Below, one piece after another: positions 25,070 through 33,191 of a stretch of 33,191 nt of DNA. Location of the stretch: positions 1 through 33,191 of the forward strand of contig MEPW01000007.1 in NCBI GenBank assembly GCA_001769975.1, read 5' to 3'. The DNA is from Bdellovibrionales bacterium RIFOXYA1_FULL_36_14 (GTDB taxonomy: Bacteria > Bdellovibrionota > Bacteriovoracia > Bacteriovoracales > Bacteriovoracaceae). The notes below the pieces were generated by a model. That model saw only the letters and a list, made by a program, of their open reading frames with translations, had not been told where the DNA came from and ran no database searches. Every line of letters starts with the position of its first letter. The stretch's first letter is position 1. The translations under genes were made by a program, and so were the position numbers.

Positions 25070-28000
25070 ATGATCATTAAAAGGTTTGATCAATATTTTA
25101 TTGTTTTGCTACTTTTAGTGGCCATGTTTAGCTCTTATAAATTGTTTTTTGACAACTTTCAAACCAATTTGTTAAAAAATGACATATTAATTGCCACTAT
25201 CACGGAGCATCTTAACACTGTCAAACTGAAAAGATTTGGCAATATGGCCTGGATCGATGCTTCGCTTAACGACCGATTAACTTACAATGACCAAATTTAT
25301 ACTCATGAAGGTTCATCCACCCAACTATCCCTGGTTGATAATTCGGTGGTGGATGTGTCTGAAAAAACCCTTTTTAAAATTGGTAAATCTGATAAAAATA
25401 CTGAGTTTTTTCTTGAGCAAGGAATTATCCATACCAGATTTAATGCTCAGTCAGGTAGCAATATCAAATTACATCTCAACAAGCAAACTATTGAATTAAA
25501 TTCCAAGAACGCAGTGGTTTCAATTATTCAAAACAAAGAACAGACCAAGATTAGTGTATTAGAAGGTACTGCCCAGATTAATGAGAAAGGGGTGGTTACC
25601 ACTATAGATTATAATCAGTTTGTAAGATTAAATAAAACGAGCAATATTCTTGAGGTGGGTAAAGATAAAATTAGCCTGATAAGCCCTGTCCATAATCAAA
25701 CGGAATATATTAGTCATCCTCGGGACATTTTGTTTTCATACCAACCCCTTCATGACCAAAACCCCAATTTTGTCATAGAAATTGCGAGTGACCCTGAATT
25801 TAAAAATATTTACAAATCCCTCAAAACCATCAAACACTCGATTAATATTCAATTTGCTGATGAAGGAATTTATTACTGGCGAGTTAAAACCGATAACACC
25901 AATGATTACCCCATCGGTCAATTTAAACTAATCAAAATCAAACCACCGCAAATCTTTGCCCCTGAAGTAAACGAAGAATTTGTTTTTGAAAAAGTGACTA
26001 AAAACATAAATAACAAAATTCAAATTATGTTTGAAAATACTCAAAAAAATGCCGAAGTAGAACTTTTTTTACCAGATAATAAAAAACAGCTAATTTCTTC
26101 AACCGACAGCATCCTTGATCTACCTGTAGAATCTATGGGGGAATACTCTTTTAGAATTCGTAACCTTTTAATCGACGGACAAAAATCACCTTGGAGTAGT
26201 CTCCATAAATTTAAAGTAACCCAAGCATTTCTGCCTTTTGCACCAGACACGATCATTCCCAATCATGATCATGAATTTATTTTTTATAACAAGGAAAAAA
26301 TGATTATCGATTTGAAATGGATTTCCCCTGAAGCCATCCCTACTTCCTATAATCTAATTATTCAAAATTTAAAAGACCAAGTCGAAGTAGAAAACACTGT
26401 GCTCACCCAAAACTTTTTTAGAAAAAAAATAAATTCGCCGGGCAAATATAGTTGGAAAGTTAAAATGATCGATAAATGGCTAAGAGTGGGACCCTACAGT
26501 AACGCCGCTAATTTTACCGTAACCTTAATGGAAATTAAAAACACACTACCCCAAGACGGTGTTGTTTTAAAACTGGCAAGACCAGATCAGAAAGTCAATT
26601 TCGAATGGGAGAAAAAAAGTGTAGAAGACCTTTCGGTATTTGAAGTTTCCAAAGAACAGGATTTTAATAATATTATCCATGAGGAAAAAACTAATAAAAA
26701 TAAAATCAATGTAGTCTTTAAAGAAATAGGAACCTACTATTGGAGAATTAAAAATCAGGAAAAAACTTCAAATACATCACATTACGCTGAACCAATCAGA
26801 GTTATCATTGAACCCATCGCTCCCCCGGAAAAACCAATTCTACCCAAATTCCAAGAATTAAAAATTCAAAAAAAACAAACATCCTGGATTGAATCTTTGT
26901 TTAATATTCTTATTCCAAGTGCTTACGCTAATGATTACTATACGAGAATAAAATGGCCGGCTAAAGAAAATATCAAAAGTTACAAATTGGAAATTTATCA
27001 AGACGAAACAGCTGCAAATCTCTTAATTGCCAAAACTGTTGCTACACCATATTTTGACTGGGACAATCCCCCCATGGGTACCTTTTATTGGAGAATGGCC
27101 TATATTGATTTTTGGGATAGAACCAGTGAATTCTCCGATCTATCCACTATCCAAATTGACATAGATAGCAATCTGAAAATCTCCAACGAAATAAGCCTTC
27201 TTTCCCCCAGACACTTGGACGAAGATGTATTTTCAAAAAATAAAAAAGTACAATTTGCTTGGGAAAAACAGGAAAATATCACCGAATATGAATTACTTTT
27301 TTCTGATGATCTGGAATTCACCCAAATATTTTTAACCTTAAAAACTAAAACCAATTCAATTAACCTTGAACATGCTCAACTTAAAAAGGGACAATTCTTT
27401 TGGAAAATAACTGGACTTGGACCTTACAATACCAATACCTCCAGTAAAAGAAGATCTTTCCGTTTACTGGCACCTTCTCCCGTTGTGGTAACTAATTTAA
27501 AGACAAGCAAAACGACTACTCCTTCCTTTAAAACTTTGGGAAGTTATCTAATCGCCGGATACGCCCCCTCAAAAGACCATTATGAAATTAAAAGCACTTC
27601 CTTAACATCAAATATCGACGATTCAACCATTATGTCCTTTTTTTCTAAGGGAGTTTTTAAGTTTAATAATAAATTCAAACTGAATTATTCCTTGTTTTTT
27701 AAAAAGGGAAAAGTTTATGGTGATCAAAACTGGCAGATCTTCGATCTTTTGCCAAGCTTAGACTACTCACTACACTCCCTATGGGTAGGAGTGGGAGTTT
27801 CTTTAAATCAAACAGGAGTTTATCCATACACGCCAGGCAACTCCAAACCAACTTACGTTGGTAAAACTTATCTATCCCCTCTCATCACTTTAAAATATCC
27901 AATGGTTTTAACTGAAAATTTAAAATTAATTTTAGAATCAAAAAAAGGATTTGGAGGGACCTCCCTTTTCCTCTTTGATAGCTCCCTTTTGTGGAACTAC

Positions 28001-28120
28001 ACCAAGCAATCACTTTTATCGCTGGGACTAAATTACTCTAAAAAGTCATTTGATTATGAAACCCAAGAAATTGGTTTTAGTGAACTTAAAGTTTTACTCG
28101 GGCTGGGATTCGTCTTTTAG
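25070..28120 (+). CDS. FecR-domain protein with Fn3-like repeats and barrel-like C-terminus
   Basis: This 1016-aa protein has an N-terminal hydrophobic segment (10-20) followed by a FecR-type domain (about 56-188), with strands such as TQLSLVDNSVVDV and KISVLEGTAQI. From 200 to 800 come about five or six Fn3-like units, marked by recurring Y(Y/S/F)W(R/K)(V/I) strands at 268, 460, 556, 672 and 776. The last ~190 residues are alternating strands with aromatic ends and finish in GLGFVF, like an outer-membrane barrel. The architecture suggests an envelope-spanning or surface protein with a ligand-sensing module. No sigma/anti-sigma iron pair is near, so FecR here is a fold name, not a function. 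Divergent from the signalling operon; AGGA lies about 10 nt before the ATG. Confidence 0.72.
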   Translation: MIIKRFDQYFIVLLLLVAMFSSYKLFFDNFQTNLLKNDILIATITEHLNTVKLKRFGNMAWIDASLNDRLTYNDQIYTHEGSSTQLSLVDNSVVDVSEKTLFKIGKSDKNTEFFLEQGIIHTRFNAQSGSNIKLHLNKQTIELNSKNAVVSIIQNKEQTKISVLEGTAQINEKGVVTTIDYNQFVRLNKTSNILEVGKDKISLISPVHNQTEYISHPRDILFSYQPLHDQNPNFVIEIASDPEFKNIYKSLKTIKHSINIQFADEGIYYWRVKTDNTNDYPIGQFKLIKIKPPQIFAPEVNEEFVFEKVTKNINNKIQIMFENTQKNAEVELFLPDNKKQLISSTDSILDLPVESMGEYSFRIRNLLIDGQKSPWSSLHKFKVTQAFLPFAPDTIIPNHDHEFIFYNKEKMIIDLKWISPEAIPTSYNLIIQNLKDQVEVENTVLTQNFFRKKINSPGKYSWKVKMIDKWLRVGPYSNAANFTVTLMEIKNTLPQDGVVLKLARPDQKVNFEWEKKSVEDLSVFEVSKEQDFNNIIHEEKTNKNKINVVFKEIGTYYWRIKNQEKTSNTSHYAEPIRVIIEPIAPPEKPILPKFQELKIQKKQTSWIESLFNILIPSAYANDYYTRIKWPAKENIKSYKLEIYQDETAANLLIAKTVATPYFDWDNPPMGTFYWRMAYIDFWDRTSEFSDLSTIQIDIDSNLKISNEISLLSPRHLDEDVFSKNKKVQFAWEKQENITEYELLFSDDLEFTQIFLTLKTKTNSINLEHAQLKKGQFFWKITGLGPYNTNTSSKRRSFRLLAPSPVVVTNLKTSKTTTPSFKTLGSYLIAGYAPSKDHYEIKSTSLTSNIDDSTIMSFFSKGVFKFNNKFKLNYSLFFKKGKVYGDQNWQIFDLLPSLDYSLHSLWVGVGVSLNQTGVYPYTPGNSKPTYVGKTYLSPLITLKYPMVLTENLKLILESKKGFGGTSLFLFDSSLLWNYTKQSLLSLGLNYSKKSFDYETQEIGFSELKVLLGLGFVF

Positions 28121-28142
28121 GGATGCAATGCATATTCGACAT

Positions 28143-28186
28143 TGATTCGTGCTTTATCTTGACAATTCACGAATCACTGTTATATT
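28143..28186 (+). promoter_or_regulatory. Near-consensus promoter inside a 9-bp inverted repeat
   Basis: TTGACA (28159-28164), 16 nt, TATATT (28181-28186) with an extended TGT just before the -10. The -35 lies between the arms of a perfect 9-bp inverted repeat, TGATTCGTG (28143-28151) and CACGAATCA (28168-28176), 16 nt apart. A dimeric repressor bound there would block polymerase. The leader is about 30 nt to the GTG at 28224. Confidence 0.6.
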
Positions 28187-28223
28187 ATATTTACCTGATC
28201 AGACCCTTCTTTGAGGTGATTGA

Positions 28224-29363
28224 GTGAAACGAACTTTGGATCTTGTTAAAAATATGAAAAATAATTCTTACTTTCTCTTTGGTGCCAGAGGAGTGGGAAA
28301 AAGTTATCTCATCAGAGAAACTCTTAGTGGGCAAATTGATTATATAGATTTACTTAGTTCCAAAACGTTTCTTGATTTACAATCTTCTCCATCCAATATT
28401 GAAACTTATATTTCGAAAAAATGGGTGGTTATTGATGAGATTCAAAGAATTCCAGAACTCTTAAATGAAGTTCATCGTCTTATAGAGGAAAAGCATATTA
28501 CATTTTTACTAACCGGAAGTAGTGCTAGAAAATTAAGAAGAAGTGGTGTTAATCTTTTAGCCGGAAGGGCCTATAAATCACAACTTCTTCCATTATCTTG
28601 GAAAGAACTTATTAATGAAAAAATATTTAAATTGGATACTCATCTTCACTACGGGGGATTACCATCAATAGTTAAAAACCAAGATCCTGCCGAGTATTTA
28701 TATTCATACGTGGATACTTATTTGAAAGAAGAGATTCAAGCTGAAGCACTGGTTCGGAATTTGTCCAATTATGCGAGATTTCTGGATGCAGCTGCATTAA
28801 TGAACGGTGAAATGATTAATTTTACCAAAATTGCCAACGATGCCCAACTGCGGCCCAATACTGTTCGTGATTATTACCAAATATTACAAGATACTCTCAT
28901 CGGAGAAATGCTCGAACCATGGACTGGATCAGTCAAAAGAAAGGCCATTCAAACCGCTAAGTTTTATTTTTTTGATCTTGGAGTAGTTAACACTCTTAAA
29001 AAAATAAAAGTAATCGAAAGAAATAGTGACACCTATGGAAAAGCGTTTGAGCATTTTATTTATCTAGAGTTAAAGGCGTATATTACCTATTCAAAAAAAA
29101 GAATTGAATTAAATTATTGGCGTTCAAAAAATGGACATGAAGTTGATTTTATTGTTGATGGTAATATAGCCATCGAAGTTAAAACCACTAAAAAAGTTTC
29201 TGCACATGATCTAAAGGGGTTAAATGCACTTTCAGAAGAACAACATAAATGGAAGCACATGTTAGTTGTTTCTCAAGATACTCAAGCCAAAAGTTATCCA
29301 AATGGCATTTCTCAAATCTACTGGGAAGACTTTTTAAATAATCTTTGGAATGGTAAATATTAG
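28224..29363 (+). CDS. AAA+ ATPase of the AAA_14/DUF4143 family
   Basis: The 379-aa protein has Walker A GARGVGKS (20-27), Walker B VVIDEIQ (68-74) and a sensor LLTGSSARKL (95-104). A winged-helix-like segment (about 180-235) follows. The C-terminal DUF4143 part carries a PD-(D/E)XK-like pattern: GHEVDFIV (Asp308) then IAIEVKTT (Glu318, Lys320). Such proteins are common, often patchily distributed, and their role is poorly known; DNA or nuclease activity is inferred from the motif only. The GTG start has GAGGTGA upstream. It stands alone with its own regulated-looking promoter, which fits an independently acquired accessory gene. Confidence 0.9.
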   Translation: MKRTLDLVKNMKNNSYFLFGARGVGKSYLIRETLSGQIDYIDLLSSKTFLDLQSSPSNIETYISKKWVVIDEIQRIPELLNEVHRLIEEKHITFLLTGSSARKLRRSGVNLLAGRAYKSQLLPLSWKELINEKIFKLDTHLHYGGLPSIVKNQDPAEYLYSYVDTYLKEEIQAEALVRNLSNYARFLDAAALMNGEMINFTKIANDAQLRPNTVRDYYQILQDTLIGEMLEPWTGSVKRKAIQTAKFYFFDLGVVNTLKKIKVIERNSDTYGKAFEHFIYLELKAYITYSKKRIELNYWRSKNGHEVDFIVDGNIAIEVKTTKKVSAHDLKGLNALSEEQHKWKHMLVVSQDTQAKSYPNGISQIYWEDFLNNLWNGKY

Positions 29364-29460
29364 AGGAATGGCTTGAAAAGACTTAACAAGCATTAAAAAA
29401 TTTTCTGGTAGCTAACGAAAATGACGGCAAGAAGGTACACAGTTTCGTTTTAATGCATCG

Positions 29461-30765
29461 TTATTTACCAGAAATAGACATTCCGCAGACTTGGATCCAC
29501 GGCAAAATACTATGCCCGTAATTTACAAAATCAGTGGAGATATTTTCAATGTTTTTGAACATATCGATAATGTTACCGGTAATCATAGTTTCATTCACTG
29601 GGTAGCTGACTTCGCCGTCATCAATATAAAAACTGTTTTTAGCCACTCCTGAAAAATCTCCGTTAGCAGCAGGACTCCCGCCTGAAAACCTTTGCAAAAG
29701 AATGCCTTTTTTCACCACTTTTATCATATCACTTAAGCTCTTTTCACCAGACTCTACCTGGAAATTTACTCCAAAGTTATTTGCTCTTTCCTGGGCAGTT
29801 TTGTTTGCGCCATATTGACTGAGTAAGTTCGATTTCAATACACCTTTATCAAAAAGGGTAAGGTCATCTGCCCGAAAACCATCAGGGGTTACAAAGAATT
29901 TTTCAGCAAATTGATCTCCCAGGGCCAATGATTTAAACGTAAATTTTTTGCTTAAAACCAATTGGTTTAATTTGCCCTTCATCAAAGATGTATTAGTTAT
30001 GTGTTTACCATCTTTTAACTCATTAACTAAATATGAAAGCATTTCAAGTAAACATAGCGGAGTTAAAATCACATCACCTTTAAAATTTTCAGGTACTGAA
30101 CGCAAAACGGTCTGCATCTGGGTTTGCCTAAGTAACTCATCTATCTGTCCCCAATTAATAAATTCTCCATTCAGATCTTTACGGGCTATCGCATCGTAGT
30201 TAAAAGAACTGGTTTTTTTACCATCCTTAGCAGTAAACATCGTAAATATTTCATAGGAACCATTACCAACTTCAAAATCAACTCCATTGGAATTTTGAAT
30301 AAATTCCTTATTGTATTGATGATACAAAACAACATCCCTGAGAATAATTTTGGGATATTTTCTTAAAGCTTCTTGTTTGAAGTTTATTAGCTTTTGGTAC
30401 ATTTGATCAAAATCTGGTTCTTTACTTCCATGAGAAAATGATCCCGCTTCATCTATAGCTGCAATATCTTTATGAGGATCCTCAGGAGAGGAACTGGCAA
30501 GTGCTATAACATCTTTGCATGCCTCTTCAAGATTAGTTTTATCAATTTTATTTATCTTTAAAGAGGCTTCTTTATTATTTTTAATAGTTTTTAAAAAAAC
30601 CTCATCCGAATGAATAGTCCTAAGAAGTGAAACTTTATCACCTTCCACACACATTTCTTTTTTTATCAAATGTGCGTAGCGGACTTGGGATTTATCTGCT
30701 CTTAGTTTTTTTAAAGTATCAACACAATATTGAGAAACTTCTTTATTGCATAATAAATTTTTCAC
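29461..30765 (-). CDS. tldE: TldE/PmbA-type subunit of the TldD-TldE protease
   Basis: The 434-aa protein has the PmbA/TldE layout: an N-terminal region with the NSNGVDFEVGNGSYEIFTMF segment, and a C-terminal half with FFVTPDGFRADDLTLFDKG and a late SGGSPAANGDFSGVAKNSF loop. It lacks HExxxH, as expected for the non-catalytic partner. In E. coli TldD and TldE form a heterodimer that degrades unfolded peptides, matures microcin B17 and removes the antitoxin CcdA. The gene overlaps tldD by 4 bp (GTGA), with a G-run serving as ribosome site. The 97-bp gap to the convergent ATPase gene holds a long-loop inverted repeat (GCATTAAAA at 29390, TTTTAATGC at 29448), not a clear terminator. Confidence 0.88.
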   Translation of the reverse strand: MKNLLCNKEVSQYCVDTLKKLRADKSQVRYAHLIKKEMCVEGDKVSLLRTIHSDEVFLKTIKNNKEASLKINKIDKTNLEEACKDVIALASSSPEDPHKDIAAIDEAGSFSHGSKEPDFDQMYQKLINFKQEALRKYPKIILRDVVLYHQYNKEFIQNSNGVDFEVGNGSYEIFTMFTAKDGKKTSSFNYDAIARKDLNGEFINWGQIDELLRQTQMQTVLRSVPENFKGDVILTPLCLLEMLSYLVNELKDGKHITNTSLMKGKLNQLVLSKKFTFKSLALGDQFAEKFFVTPDGFRADDLTLFDKGVLKSNLLSQYGANKTAQERANNFGVNFQVESGEKSLSDMIKVVKKGILLQRFSGGSPAANGDFSGVAKNSFYIDDGEVSYPVNETMITGNIIDMFKNIENISTDFVNYGHSILPWIQVCGMSISGK

Positions 30766-32141
30766 GCTTTACCCCCAATATTCACCTGACACTTGATAGC
30801 AGGTCCTCCCATCCCTACAGGAATCATCTGTTTCTTCCCACACATTCCTCCTCCACTCCAGGTAATTTCATCACTGATCATAGTAACGGTTTTAAGTACA
30901 TCAAAAGCAACTCCGCTGATCGTAGTTTCTCTAATGGCCCTTCCTAATTTCCCGTTAATAATTTCATATCCCAGCGGAACACCAAACATAAATTCACTAG
31001 TAGAATCAGCTTGCCCATTAGAAGATTTTACCAAATAATAACCTTTCTCCACAGTTGCAATCATTTCATTCAATTTGCTCTTTCCAGGAATAATGCAAGT
31101 GTTTCTCATTCTAATCAAGGGTTCATCAAAATACTCGTAGGCCCTAGCATTCCCAGTCGGTGTAATTCCAAAATGATTAGCGGATTCTTTGTTATGCATA
31201 AAAGATTTTAAAACACCATTCTCAATAATGACTGCATCTTTTGCTTGCACCCCTTCATCATCAATAAAAACAGGGATGGGTACCTCTTGATTTAAAGCAA
31301 GGTTCGCAAAATCAACCAATGTAACCAAATCGCTTGCAACTTTTTTGTTAAGATTATCACCTGCGACCGAACCACCAAGGACCAAGTCAGCTTCAGTAGT
31401 GTGCCCAATTGCTTCGTGAGCCAAAATTCCGGCTAAATCAGAATCCATAACTACCTCACAAGTTCCTGCTTTAGCATAAACTGCATCTTTTTTATCCATC
31501 AATTCCTTGTAAGCTTTATCAATCTTCGAATACAGTTTTTTAGGGTCATCAAAGACATCTTCAACTTGCCCTCTGCCTCCAAATAATTGCATATTTGTAA
31601 TAGGCCCATCGCTAGATTCACTACGAAGAATGACATACATCATCGTTCTGGGAACCATGGTATGTGCATATGCACCGGAAGAAGTTAAAAGCATTTTTTC
31701 CATATCTAGCGACCATAAGCGAAGAGTTCGACTTTTAAGATTTGGATAAGTCGCAACAATATAATTATCAACTGCTTTCAAAAAATCGATCATCTCTGTT
31801 CGAGAATATCTATTCTTTTTAGTAATAAAAAGTCTCTCAATATTTTCATTACAATCGTAATAATTAATATCTTTGTCATGACTTTTCCCCCCTAAAAACT
31901 TGGCATTATCATTTGCCTCTCGTAAAACATTTTTTATAATTTCATCGTCGAGACATGATGAAGAAGAAAATCCAAATCGATTTTTATAACCACATCTGGC
32001 ACTCACGCCACTTTCTGCCCTTTGACTATTTTCTGTAATTACTCCATCGGTAGAACTAATCAAAATATTCCTGTTTTCTTGAAACCTAAGCTCTGTATAC
32101 AAATTAAAACTACTTTTAAATTGTTGAATGTCATATCGCAT
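30762..32141 (-). CDS. tldD: TldD metalloprotease subunit
   Basis: The zinc motif HEAIGH (His242, Glu243, His247 with this start) lies in SDLAGILAHEAIGHTTEADL. The late Cys in GGGMCGKKQMIPVG corresponds to the third zinc ligand reported for E. coli TldD. The protein is cytosolic and partners with the TldE-type protein encoded next. Start choice: a GTG at 32162 also opens the frame, but AAGGAG lies between it and the ATG at 32141, seven bases from the latter, so the shorter 459-aa form is preferred. A tldD-tldE pair in one operon is common outside enterobacteria. Confidence 0.93.
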   Translation of the reverse strand: MRYDIQQFKSSFNLYTELRFQENRNILISSTDGVITENSQRAESGVSARCGYKNRFGFSSSSCLDDEIIKNVLREANDNAKFLGGKSHDKDINYYDCNENIERLFITKKNRYSRTEMIDFLKAVDNYIVATYPNLKSRTLRLWSLDMEKMLLTSSGAYAHTMVPRTMMYVILRSESSDGPITNMQLFGGRGQVEDVFDDPKKLYSKIDKAYKELMDKKDAVYAKAGTCEVVMDSDLAGILAHEAIGHTTEADLVLGGSVAGDNLNKKVASDLVTLVDFANLALNQEVPIPVFIDDEGVQAKDAVIIENGVLKSFMHNKESANHFGITPTGNARAYEYFDEPLIRMRNTCIIPGKSKLNEMIATVEKGYYLVKSSNGQADSTSEFMFGVPLGYEIINGKLGRAIRETTISGVAFDVLKTVTMISDEITWSGGGMCGKKQMIPVGMGGPAIKCQVNIGGKA

Positions 32142-32249
32142 CTTAAATCTCCTTAACTGCACACCATATGTGACTCCTTAGAAAGCTCTCTAGTACAAGA
32201 AAACTTTCCCTTTAAAGAGTCTGTTTTATTAGACAAAATCAGTTTTCAT

Positions 32250-33191
32250 TTACAGGTTTCTTCTAATTAAAATAAATTTTAATTTCCTTAAAAACCCCAT
32301 CACAAAAGAAGCCGCCACTATTCCCAAAAATAACGTAAAAAAATTATTTTGCTTTTCATCAACCCAAGCAATAGAGCCACATGAGATACCTGAATCAATT
32401 TGCGTAACCACCCCTGATTCAGAATCCACCACGGCTTCGTAAGCAGCGGGATTGACCGTTCCTGCCCCTGACCAGTTTCCATCTTGATCATCAATTCTTA
32501 TCCGACCAACACTCCCATTTCCACCATCGCTGGCAATCGTTCCAACATTCGGTGCACCGGCTCCCCCGCTTCCACCAATAGCAGTTATACTACCGTTTAT
32601 AATTACATCCCCAAGAGCCTCTAAAAAAATTGCTCCACCGGCTCCGCCACCACCACCACCACTATATTCGAAACCACTTCCCCCGCTTCCGCCGTTAGCA
32701 CGGATTGAGCTATTAACGGTAATATCCCCTCCTGACATAATATGAATAGCACCGCCAGCGCCACCACCAGATCCAGCCATATCATAGAAATCAGACGAAT
32801 CTGCGCTAGGCCCGCCTGCGCCGCCACCCGAACCACCAACTAATAAAGTTTTAAAATTACTTTCAGGGGCATAAGTTAACAAACCTGCGGCACCACCATC
32901 TCCTATGCCGGTTCCAAAATCTCCACTTGTAACACCATTGTTTCCTGCAACGGCAGAACCCCCAAAACATCCGCCGCCGCCGCCGCCGCCACTGGCCCAA
33001 CCAAAGCCGCCTTCACTGCCATTGGTTCCCCCAAATCCAGCTCCACCATAGCCACCATCGTTGCCATTTTGTCCAGGTGTAGTACTATCAACGCCAGTAC
33101 TTCCTCCGGCAAAACCACCTCTACCGGGAATTCCTCCGATCACTTGATCAGTAACTCCGTCATCATTATTGCCAGCTCCACCATTTGCCCC
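32250..33191 (-). CDS. Glycine-rich surface protein with sorting-like C-terminus, partial at the right edge
   Basis: Only the C-terminal 313 residues are visible; the frame is open through the window edge with the same Gly-rich content, so the GTG at 33143 is not the true start. The body is mostly Gly-rich loops. Two related units (about 50 aa) contain GGGAGGAI, then a short strand GDI.(V/I)N(S/G)SI.A, then GGSGG, a pattern seen in beta-helix-like surface proteins. After GISCGS come a polar linker, a hydrophobic segment (NNFFTLFLGIVAASFVMGFL) and a basic end (RKLKFILIRRNL). This is the layout of C-terminal sorting signals cut by rhombo- or exosortase-type enzymes, with a Cys in front as in some Cys-type variants. 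It lies 108 bp upstream of tldD. Confidence 0.75.
   Translation of the reverse strand, partial: GANGGAGNNDDGVTDQVIGGIPGRGGFAGGSTGVDSTTPGQNGNDGGYGGAGFGGTNGSEGGFGWASGGGGGGGCFGGSAVAGNNGVTSGDFGTGIGDGGAAGLLTYAPESNFKTLLVGGSGGGAGGPSADSSDFYDMAGSGGGAGGAIHIMSGGDITVNSSIRANGGSGGSGFEYSGGGGGGAGGAIFLEALGDVIINGSITAIGGSGGAGAPNVGTIASDGGNGSVGRIRIDDQDGNWSGAGTVNPAAYEAVVDSESGVVTQIDSGISCGSIAWVDEKQNNFFTLFLGIVAASFVMGFLRKLKFILIRRNL

Noticed and set aside
26905-26939. Internal LIPSAYAND as a signal-peptide cleavage site
   Set aside because: It lies at residue about 612-622 within a continuous frame of Fn3-like units; the preceding hydrophobic run is short.
29390-29456. Terminator between the DUF4143 gene and tldE
   Set aside because: The 9-bp arms are AT-rich and 49 nt apart, and an alternative pairing (AACGAAA/TTTCGTT) competes; this is too weak to call.
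30627-30947. Rightward 106-codon frame across the tldD-tldE junction
   Set aside because: It is antisense to two well-supported genes, with no ribosome site or family resemblance.
32142-32162. GTG at 32162 as the tldD start
   Set aside because: The only ribosome-binding sequence (AAGGAG) lies inside that extension and is correctly placed for the ATG at 32141.
33117-33143. GTG at 33143 as the start of the glycine-rich protein
   Set aside because: The same frame stays open to the window edge and reads more Gly/Asn/Asp-rich sequence, so the gene is cut by the edge.

Overview
The window is about 33 kb of AT-rich DNA from a Gram-negative bacterium. The signs are lipoproteins with lipobox cysteines, outer-membrane barrel-like proteins ending in Phe, FecR and PilZ domains, many stand-alone receiver and partner-switching proteins, and large unknown cell-envelope proteins. 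This mix best fits the Bdellovibrionota (Bacteriovorax/Halobacteriovorax-like). That placement is inferred from gene content, not from a marker gene. I found no rRNA, tRNA, CRISPR array, insertion sequence or integrase.

Layout, left to right. 1-3.3 kb: a small methyltransferase-like gene behind a palindrome-rich leader, then a secreted protein of unknown function. 3.3-6.4 kb: a translationally coupled leftward pair, a TPR/TRAFs-binding-like + SLOG + class III nucleotidyl cyclase protein (636 aa) followed by a membrane-anchored TIR protein. This is the most interesting locus. It combines parts of Pycsar-type (cyclase + TIR) and Thoeris-type (TIR + SLOG) signalling in a form I do not recognise as described. 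6.5-10 kb: a flavodiiron O2/NO reductase with a good promoter, a PilZ (c-di-GMP) protein and a rubrerythrin-like ferritin, ending at a strong bidirectional hairpin terminator. 10-15.5 kb: a two-gene envelope operon, a barrel-like outer-membrane protein overlapping a 1436-aa lipoprotein. 15.8-18.8 kb: a single-domain response regulator, an M15-type peptidase lipoprotein and a Na+/phosphate symporter with a PhoU-like tail.

18.8-25.0 kb: a leftward operon of at least five signalling genes behind a TTGAAA-N17-CATAAT promoter. In order it encodes a membrane HAMP-SpoIIE/PP2C phosphatase (RsbU-like), an HATPase with a receiver-like N-terminus (RsbW-like), a STAS-like protein fused to a zinc ribbon (RsbV-like), a hybrid histidine kinase and a receiver protein. 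Proline dehydrogenase follows 31 bp downstream and may be the last cistron. 25.0-28.1 kb: a divergent FecR/Fn3-like/barrel-like protein. 28.2-29.4 kb: an AAA+/DUF4143 ATPase with a PD-(D/E)XK-like tail behind a near-consensus promoter whose -35 lies inside a 9-bp inverted repeat. 29.5-32.1 kb: a coupled tldD-tldE metalloprotease pair. 32.3 kb to the edge: the C-terminal end of a glycine-rich surface protein with a sorting-signal-like tail.

A recurring regulatory feature is a promoter-like -10 only 6-9 nt from an ATG that lacks a Shine-Dalgarno sequence (cyclase, M15 lipoprotein, Na/Pi symporter), each with an inverted repeat at the promoter. This suggests leaderless or near-leaderless transcripts. 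All promoter, operator and terminator calls were made by eye.
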